64,000 bases of DNA from Davidsoniella eucalypti (Eukaryota > Ascomycota > Sordariomycetes > Microascales > Ceratocystidaceae), in the NCBI GenBank assembly GCA_004009845.1, contig RMBW01000012.1:372001-436000 (forward strand), written 5' to 3'. Position numbers and translations under genes: made by a program. This document shows, piece by piece, positions 57,962 to 64,000 of this stretch (its first letter is position 1; each line of letters opens with the position of its first letter). The notes under the pieces are model-generated. The model worked only from the letters and a program-made list of their open reading frames with translations. It searched no databases and was not told the origin of the DNA.

Positions 57962-58060
57962 CAATTCCCGGTGATCCAGTTCAGCTGGAATATCGAACCT
58001 TAAATGGGGCATTTATTTTTGCTTTTTTTTGTCTGGTTATTATATGTTGATGAACCTTGA

Positions 58061-58399
58061 CAAAGACTCAACTCCTGCAGTCGCCTCGCAGAAAATCTTG
58101 GAACAGCTGGGACCGCCCGGCCTTTTGGCAAAGAACGAGCTAAGTCTAAGCCAAAGTCAGCGGGCCCCGAACATGTTCTAGAAGCCATCAAAGCCTGGGA
58201 ACCGAAAGCTGCACCTGGCCCCTCCAGAACCGTGGGCTCCCTGATGGCTCAAACCCGAGTTGAGGCCCATTGGGTGACCCGAGGTGTGACTCGAGAAGGC
58301 CGCATGGGAGATGGTGCAACACTCCCAGTCCGTCCCTCGGACTTGGAAAATCAGGACGAGGACGCTTTTGTTGATTGCGAGGAGGGCTTCCTGGCCTGA
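58061..58399 (+). pseudogene. GC-rich open frame, unrecognised gene or element relic
   Basis: A 112-codon frame, open from a TGA at 58058-58060 to TGA at 58397-58399, about 100 bp downstream of tRNA-Lys. It has coding-like composition: EHVLEAIKAWEPKAAPGP, later WVTRGVTREGRMGDG and DLENQDEDAFVDCEEGFLA. GC content is well above both flanks. The only in-frame ATGs are late, so it would need an upstream exon or is a fragment. Its position beside a tRNA and its abrupt GC change suggest a remnant of an inserted element or duplicated gene. I recognise no family. Confidence 0.3.
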
Positions 58400-58614
58400 G
58401 GAGCAGATGGGTGATGTTTTGATTGTTTTTGATTTCTTTTGATGTTTCTACAGCTGTATCTGGGTATTCGCTCTTCTTGTTTCTTCTTTACTGTTTTTAC
58501 TGGTTTTACTATTATCTTTGCTTTACACTCTATCGCCACATTCCAACTTAGTCTTTACAACTTAAAATTGCCAAACCAACATTAATATACAGGCACAACT
58601 CTTAATCTCAAACT

Positions 58615-59953
58615 TTACTTCTCTTGAGACTTGGCCTGTGCCGCAAGAGACTCACGGATCACGGTTTGGCGGCTTTTGCTCTCAGGATCAAAGAAAGGTC
58701 TCTCGCCTAGACTCACGGCCCGCGCCCCGCTTCTCTCGCCGAATCCCTGAAACAGATAATCCGGCGTAGCCGCATGGTATACCGAACGGTTATCCCAAAT
58801 CGCCACATCGTTGACCTCCTTCCACTTATACCGCACCTGCAAATCATGGTTCTCAACAACCAACTGCACGAACCAGTCGAGGAAGTGTCGTGACTCGTCT
58901 TCCGTCAAGCCGTTGATGCGCGCCACGTGTTGGCCGACTGCGAACACAGATCGCCATCCCGTTACGGGGTTCGTGCGTATCACGGGGTGCACAGCTTCGA
59001 GAAGCTCGCCGACGTTTTCGGGGGCGCCGCGTGGTGCGCTGTAGATCTTGAAGTTGCCTGTCTTGGCTATACGGTTGAAGTTGGGCTGTGCGTATGTGGC
59101 AGTCAGCGTATTGAGCCAGTCCTGCACCGGCTTGGAGATACGATCGTATAGTTCATAGCCGGACGCCCACAGTGTGTCTAATGGATGCTTGTTAGTTTCC
59201 TTCTACTGATGGACAACATTGAATACGTAAAGGCGTACCTCCGCCAGTGATAGGCAGCTTAGTCAGTCTGAGCAGTGCATAATCACTTGGGATCGGCTCG
59301 AACGTGATATCAGAGTGCCACTGAGTACGCTGCGATTGCTTTCTGTTGAGGTTCAAGAAGCCATTGAGATACAACTGCTTCGCGCGCTCCGACGAGATGA
59401 CACTGATCTCATCGTCTTTATCGTCACCAACGGTCGAGTTGTGAACTGGGTGAATGTGCAACTTGGATGTCGCAGGCTTTCCACTAAGTTCACCTAAACG
59501 CTGAACCAGCTGCTTCTGCAACTCGTTTGTCAGGTTGTCTTGCTTGCGGAAGAACACAACACCACGCCGAGAGACTGTAGTTTTAGGTATCAAATCGTTA
59601 GCATCGTGAAGGTAATTGAAAAGATATACTTTGGGCTCACCTGTGATAGCGAGATCACGTAGCAGCTCGTCAGAATTCTCCGCGTTGATTAGCTCAACGA
59701 GATCAACATTGACAAACTCACGGCCAATGTGTGTCGTAACATCAAATGACTCGTACTTGTCCAAGGCACCGCTAAGTTTGAGAGGCTCTCTGTGGCCCGT
59801 AAGAACTTCGGGGAGTTTCTCCTCTTCCTTAAGAATAGTAGATAGCTCTTCAGCAGTGAACTGAACTGCCTTCTTGGCAGACACCGACGGACCAATCTTG
59901 GTAGTGGCTGGTGCCAGCTGGCTAGGAGTGGCATCAATAGCAGAGGGAGCCAT
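58615..59953 (-). CDS. TauD/TfdA-family alpha-ketoglutarate-dependent dioxygenase
   Basis: Three exons, 59953-59641, 59574-59239 and 59177-58615, give 403 residues; introns are 66 and 61 nt. Non-haem Fe(II) dioxygenase related to yeast Jlp1 sulfonate/taurine dioxygenase and fungal xanthine-type relatives. Facial triad: His191-x-Asp193 in TQWHSD and distal His351 in RSVYHAATP. A downstream Arg369 (GARAVSLGERP) is placed to bind 2-oxoglutarate. Other family marks are RRGVVFFRKQ and WDNRSVYH. The start is the ATG at 59953 (GCCATGG-like context). It probably releases sulfite from sulfonates or acts on a similar small acid; the exact substrate is uncertain. Confidence 0.88.
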
Positions 59954-60644
59954 GGTAAAACATGCCAATGGTATATCGAGGTATAGAACAAGGTGAAATT
60001 AATGGGCTGTGTAGATTCAAGTTGAAGATGTAAATTCCATTTCATTTTCATTTCCAGTCTTCCAGCGGCATTTTACTTTCCTTTATATGCTATTTTGCAC
60101 CTTGAGGGTGTACGTTGAATTGGTTGAATTACAACATGATGGTGTGATACAAATGTGATCTTGGGTAATATCAGCGCTGTATGACATAATCGCGGAGCTA
60201 TGCAACCATTTGCCCATTCAATCACGACAAGCATCACATGCATATCACATTTCTTCGGCGCAAATGATGCAGCCATGCGAATTTCATGATAAAGACGACT
60301 GCCGAAAACGGGTAGTTGGATGGCTAGATATCCTTATATCGGCGTGAATGCCGACCCGGAACCGCCTCGGCACAATCGACTTGAAGCAAGTATATCTCAT
60401 ACTGATAGACGATATTCATGATACTATATGTGAAGTAGTGCACAAGACGTGGGATAAATGATATAATTTTGGTGCAAAAAGTGTGAAAGATGATGCATTA
60501 CTTCTCCTCAGATACGTTATATATATACATATATACACAATATATTCATGAATGTCATGACATGTAGATAGCTACTAAAGAGATAAAGCCAAAAAGATAA
60601 ATCGAGACTGATACTGCGACCAAGTTGGCTACTTAGTGAATGCA
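59954..60644. other. Intergenic region between dioxygenase and TRP channel genes
   Basis: About 690 bases of AT-rich DNA holding the dioxygenase promoter and the channel 3' flank. Alternating TATATA/CATATA near 60520-60545. No gene is supported. Confidence 0.45.
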
Positions 60645-63055
60645 TTATCGGCCCGGGGACGAATGTGAATGCCATGTGCGAACTCTCATCTGCGCACGCT
60701 GCAGCATGCTATCACGAGATGTGGTAGGAATTGTATGGACAATAGTTTCGTTCTCCAGCATACCAACTTCCTCAAGAGGATCTAGTTTCTCTAAGTCATC
60801 TATCAACGCCGTTGGTAGATCGACATCAAAAACTGCATCGATATCAGCATGTGGCGAGAACCGACTAAATTCGAAGCTGAACGGCCACCACCATGCTGAT
60901 GATTCTCCACGTCGACTACGAGGACGAGGGTTGAAGTGCTGTCGTTCATAGAGGTGAATTAATGCCAAGGTGGGCATATTGATGACTCGGATAAGAAAGA
61001 CGTTGATTGAGTGGAAAAAGCGAGGAGTCACAAAAAACTTTAGTGGAAGTAAAGATATCAATGCGCCAATGTTGAACGGCGACGGATACATGAAGACTGA
61101 GTCGCTCTTAACGCCCTGAAACGTGAGGACAGTTCGACGGAACTGGATCTCGGCATCGGCATCAGCAATGATGTTCGAGAAGGAGTTGGTGAGGATAGCC
61201 ACTAAAATCGTTAGGAACAAGATATTACCCAAGAAGGCAAAGGATATTGTTAGCAATGGACCAAAGATGAAATGGAACTCGGTAGACTTTTCGATGCCGG
61301 TGGCATCTAGCCCAAACCAGATCCAAATCAGCCATTTGACCGTGGTGATGTAGCTTGGGTTATCCGTGGCTTCGTCGGAGTTGCTAGATTCCTTCAAAAG
61401 CCAGATGAGCGACATGGAGAATCCAGCAAAGCACCATACAACCAAGAAGTTAAGACGAAAAAAGTCCTTGAGCATAGCATGCATAGAGATGAAGACAATA
61501 TTGTCTGGCATGATGGTGAATGCTAGACGTGTCATCAAAATTGGAGCTGCCAAACATATGATATCAAGACCATAACTGTATGTGCTCGGTAATTCAAGAA
61601 AGTGATCCAATAGACGGGTCACACCATAGCAAGCAAATATGAATGAGAAGGCTACATCTAGGAACGACCATAGTGATTGGGAATGAACTTCCCAGCCATG
61701 TTCGATGATGGCGGCAACAAACTCAATAATCCAACCTAGTGTATAGATGGAGAACAGGGGCTCAAAAACTTCCATCCAGGGCGAGTTGCGGTGAGCCATC
61801 GCTAAGAAATAGAGCACCGTCAGTGTAATAAACTGTATAAGCTCTATGACGTTGCGCGATCGTGGAACTTTGAGACGATAATGGTTCAAGACAGGTGCTT
61901 TCGATGGATCATATAAAGCGACAGGGTGATGCTTGTAGTGGTCAGGCAGGATATCCATGAAAGAGAGAGGCGTGAAAGTGACACGACCCTCATAGATAGC
62001 GTTAACAACATGCACACAGGCACGCGATGCTAGAAATGATTTACTCGTTGTAAGAATGGCCAATTCTAGTGTAGCCAGCTTTCGCTCGTGACCGCCACGA
62101 TCTTGTACGGGCCATTGAGCCAAACGAGCTTCCCGGTGAATATCAGGTGGTGCACCCTGGAATGGGTCATAGCCGGCAACTAGAACGTTTGCCAGAAGCA
62201 AAAGACCTGGAAGCCCCGAGTTTTCTTCGTGGAATTTACGTAGCACACGAGTTGCAAGAATCTCACAAAGCGTGGCGCGAGCCAGCATTACAGACTGCTG
62301 GACATGACGTGAAGTTTGCGAACGCTGGAACTGCACTCGATTTGCTAATAAGCAGTACACTGCGGGAAGGAGGATTAGCACACGATCGTATAGAGTCGGC
62401 ATGGCTCACCATCTGCTTACCAAGAGAGAGATCTTGCGGATCATATAATCGATCAACAAGAGGCCGAACGATGAGTTTGTTGATGCGCGGGCCACGCAGT
62501 TGTTCTGGCGTATAGGGATCCTCTGGTGTTTCTTGTTGTCAGCACTTTATTTTCTAGGGAACAATGGGAATGGAACTTATTGAGCCACGAGCTACTCACC
62601 TATAGCGGCAATAATAAGTCGTCGTACTCTATATAACAATTGTGTTAGCGCGCATATGCAAATATAATTGATAAACACGGACGCCACAATAGCATTAATG
62701 TCAAATGTAGGAATCCACTTTGAACAACCTATTTCAACGTCGTGGATAGTGGCTTTTTAGCTAGCCTAAGTAGGCGCCGACTTGGTTGGCCAAGGAGCGT
62801 CATATCAAAATTATTAAACATAGAAACATATATAAAAAAGACATACCGGTGAATACCCACAAAGACCGCCATTTTCTTGCCGTTAGTTCGTCGACTAATC
62901 TCTCCAAAGTTATTCGACCCAACATCAAGAAAGAAACTCGAAGAGTCCAGCAGACCCCCCTCGTCTTCGGCTTCAGCTTCAACATCGACAGTCAGTTCAT
63001 CGTCCATCGATGGCCGACCAGCCGGAAGAGACTGTTGTTCGTCGATGCCGTTCAT
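60645..63055 (-). CDS. yvc1: TRP-like vacuolar cation channel (Yvc1 type)
   Basis: Five-part gene with four introns reduced to these exons: 63055-62847, 62628-62600, 62522-62421 and 62359-60645 (three introns of 218, 77 and 61 nt), giving 684 residues. The spliced N-terminus reads HRVRRLIIAAI|EDPYTPEQLRGPRINKLIVRPLVDRLYD|VYCLLANRVQF across exons, the family pattern. Six membrane segments lie at about residues 275-520, with the pore WIWFGLDATG before the last span (FAFLGNILFLTILVAILTN), followed by the conserved FRRTVLTFQGVKSD. Yvc1 releases vacuolar Ca2+ on hyperosmotic shock and is stretch- and Ca2+-activated. The ATG at 62402 lies in intron 3 and is not the start. Exon 2 is only 29 nt. The acidic first 60 residues look disordered. 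Confidence 0.88.
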
Positions 63056-63509
63056 GTCTAGCTGGATCTTGTGAAACGGGGAATCATAGATGTATCAATA
63101 ATCAATATTAAATGAATAGAAGCTTATATTGCGATAAACATATATAGGTGGATTATGTATCACGTTTAATTGAATAAATGAGTATATATTGATGGGCCGG
63201 CTTGAAATGTCACCTTGGGCATTGTTTTGATAGCGAAATTCAATTGTATGTACTAAGCTTGAAATCCAGGTCAAGGTATGCTCCACATTTATGTCTAAGT
63301 CACGTGAGTGATCAGGTGACATGTTGTTACAAAATGTAAGTTTACAACTAGTGCCTGCCATGTTTCCTATAATACATTAGTAAATGGGGAATTGATTGGT
63401 GTCAAACTTCAAACTTCTAGAATACATATATGGTTATATAATGAGTGTGGTAGTGACTAAACATTAATCTGGCAAGATTTCATCCTTGACAATTCATCGA
63501 GCACAAGAT
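63056..63509. other. Intergenic region between biotin ligase and TRP channel genes
   Basis: About 450 AT-rich bases: 3' flank of the ligase and promoter of the channel gene. The one notable site is the palindrome at 63300. Confidence 0.45.
63300..63307. promoter_or_regulatory. E-box palindrome upstream of the yvc1-like gene
   Basis: TCACGTGA, a perfect bHLH (Cbf1/USF-type) site, about 245 bp upstream of the channel start codon. This is a motif match only. Confidence 0.3.
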
Positions 63510-64000
63510 TTACACCTTCCGCTTAATCAACCCTTTCCAGAAATCGAAACTATTCTCATCACTCTGTAGACTCCAAATCTTTCCAGTGCCTCTACCATCA
63601 TATCCCAACTCTTCTACCTTCAACAGGCCCCAATCTCTTGTGATACCAAGGACTCTAGCTTTGACGCCACCCTCAGCTTCCAACGTGACGTTTTGGCCTG
63701 CGTGCAGCCAATGGCGGTAATACCGTGCTTCTAGGTCTGGCGAAAAACCTTCTCTGAGGAACTGATTGTAAACATCTTCAAACCGGGTAAGAATACGAGC
63801 TAGAAGTCGATCAACACGGTAGGCTTCTTGTCCCGGCTTCGTCAAGGCATTAAGACTAGTCGTGGGGCGGGCATTATTGGTGTTAACACCGAGACCCATG
63901 ACAATTTGATAAGCTCCGGCAAAGTAGGAGCAGGTGGCTAAGATACCACCAATCTTGACATACTCAGGTCCACCATCTTCGCGGTTAGGGTTCAAGGCAT
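63510..64000 (-). CDS. bpl1: Biotin-protein ligase, C-terminal part (cut by window end)
   Basis: The last ~162 codons of biotin-[carboxylase] ligase (holocarboxylase synthetase), which attaches biotin to acetyl-CoA and pyruvate carboxylases. Visible: NPNREDGGPEYVKIGGILA, then GLGVNTNNARPTTSLN from the ligase catalytic domain, and the C-terminal SH3-like domain (GQNVTLEAEGGVKARVLGITRDWGLLKVEE). The frame is open to base 64000, so the N-terminal glutamine-amidotransferase-like and most of the catalytic domain lie outside. The ending, FWKGLIKRKV, is complete with a stop. Confidence 0.9.
   Translation of the reverse strand, partial: ALNPNREDGGPEYVKIGGILATCSYFAGAYQIVMGLGVNTNNARPTTSLNALTKPGQEAYRVDRLLARILTRFEDVYNQFLREGFSPDLEARYYRHWLHAGQNVTLEAEGGVKARVLGITRDWGLLKVEELGYDGRGTGKIWSLQSDENSFDFWKGLIKRKV

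Noticed and set aside
1..64000. CRISPR arrays, rRNA genes or bacterial operons
   Set aside because: No spaced identical repeats, no 5S-like or large rRNA sequence and no Shine-Dalgarno-linked gene strings were seen; the window is eukaryotic nuclear DNA.

Overview
This window is nuclear DNA of a filamentous ascomycete (Pezizomycotina). Introns are short (57-81 nt, one of 218 nt) with GT..CTAAC/CTNAC..AG signals. Start contexts are fungal and the gene repertoire is typically fungal: a WDR48/Bun107-type WD40 protein, a Pet8-type mitochondrial carrier, a Pho84-type phosphate transporter, WSC domains, a Vip1-type RRM protein, a Yvc1-type TRP channel and a Bpl1-type biotin ligase. A Eurotiomycete is my best guess, but the class cannot be fixed from this sequence alone. 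Intergenic DNA is long and AT-rich, so gene density is low for such a fungus.

Layout. 1-14.9 kb is a gene-rich block: two small Cys/His N-terminus proteins, the WD40 protein, the S-adenosylmethionine carrier, a tRNA(Ile)-lysidine-synthase-like protein, and a single-pass membrane protein with a DUF4097-like beta-rich domain. 15.6-20.5 kb is a retroelement nest built around one tRNA-Ala(AGC) gene. A 5'-truncated non-LTR retrotransposon (RT + RNase H + CCHC) sits inside a ~730-bp short element on the minus strand. Next to it lie two head-to-tail ~750-bp related short elements on the plus strand, the second ending at the first bases of the tRNA. 20.6-25.2 kb is gene-free and leads into a locus with two tandem short ORFs, each encoding one membrane segment. 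27.6-44.1 kb carries the vip1-like gene, a coiled-coil/disordered protein, a four-WSC secreted protein, the phosphate transporter, a membrane GNAT-like protein and a conserved fungal protein of unknown function. 44.1-51.9 kb is a 7.7-kb stretch in which I find no gene. 51.9-64 kb carries a copper amine oxidase, a convergent Dal5-type MFS permease, tRNA-Lys(CTT) beside a GC-rich reading-frame relic, a TauD-type dioxygenase, the TRP channel and the C-terminal part of biotin-protein ligase, which runs off the window.

Most multi-exon genes were assembled by hand. The reading frame closes at every junction given, and several apparent long ORFs start inside introns or with the wrong reading frame. 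The most unusual content is the tRNA-Ala retroelement cluster: three short elements of two 3'-end families share one 5' module and have inserted at, or about 55-66 bp upstream of, the same tRNA gene. Second is the apparently bicistronic pair of small membrane proteins at 25.2-25.6 kb.
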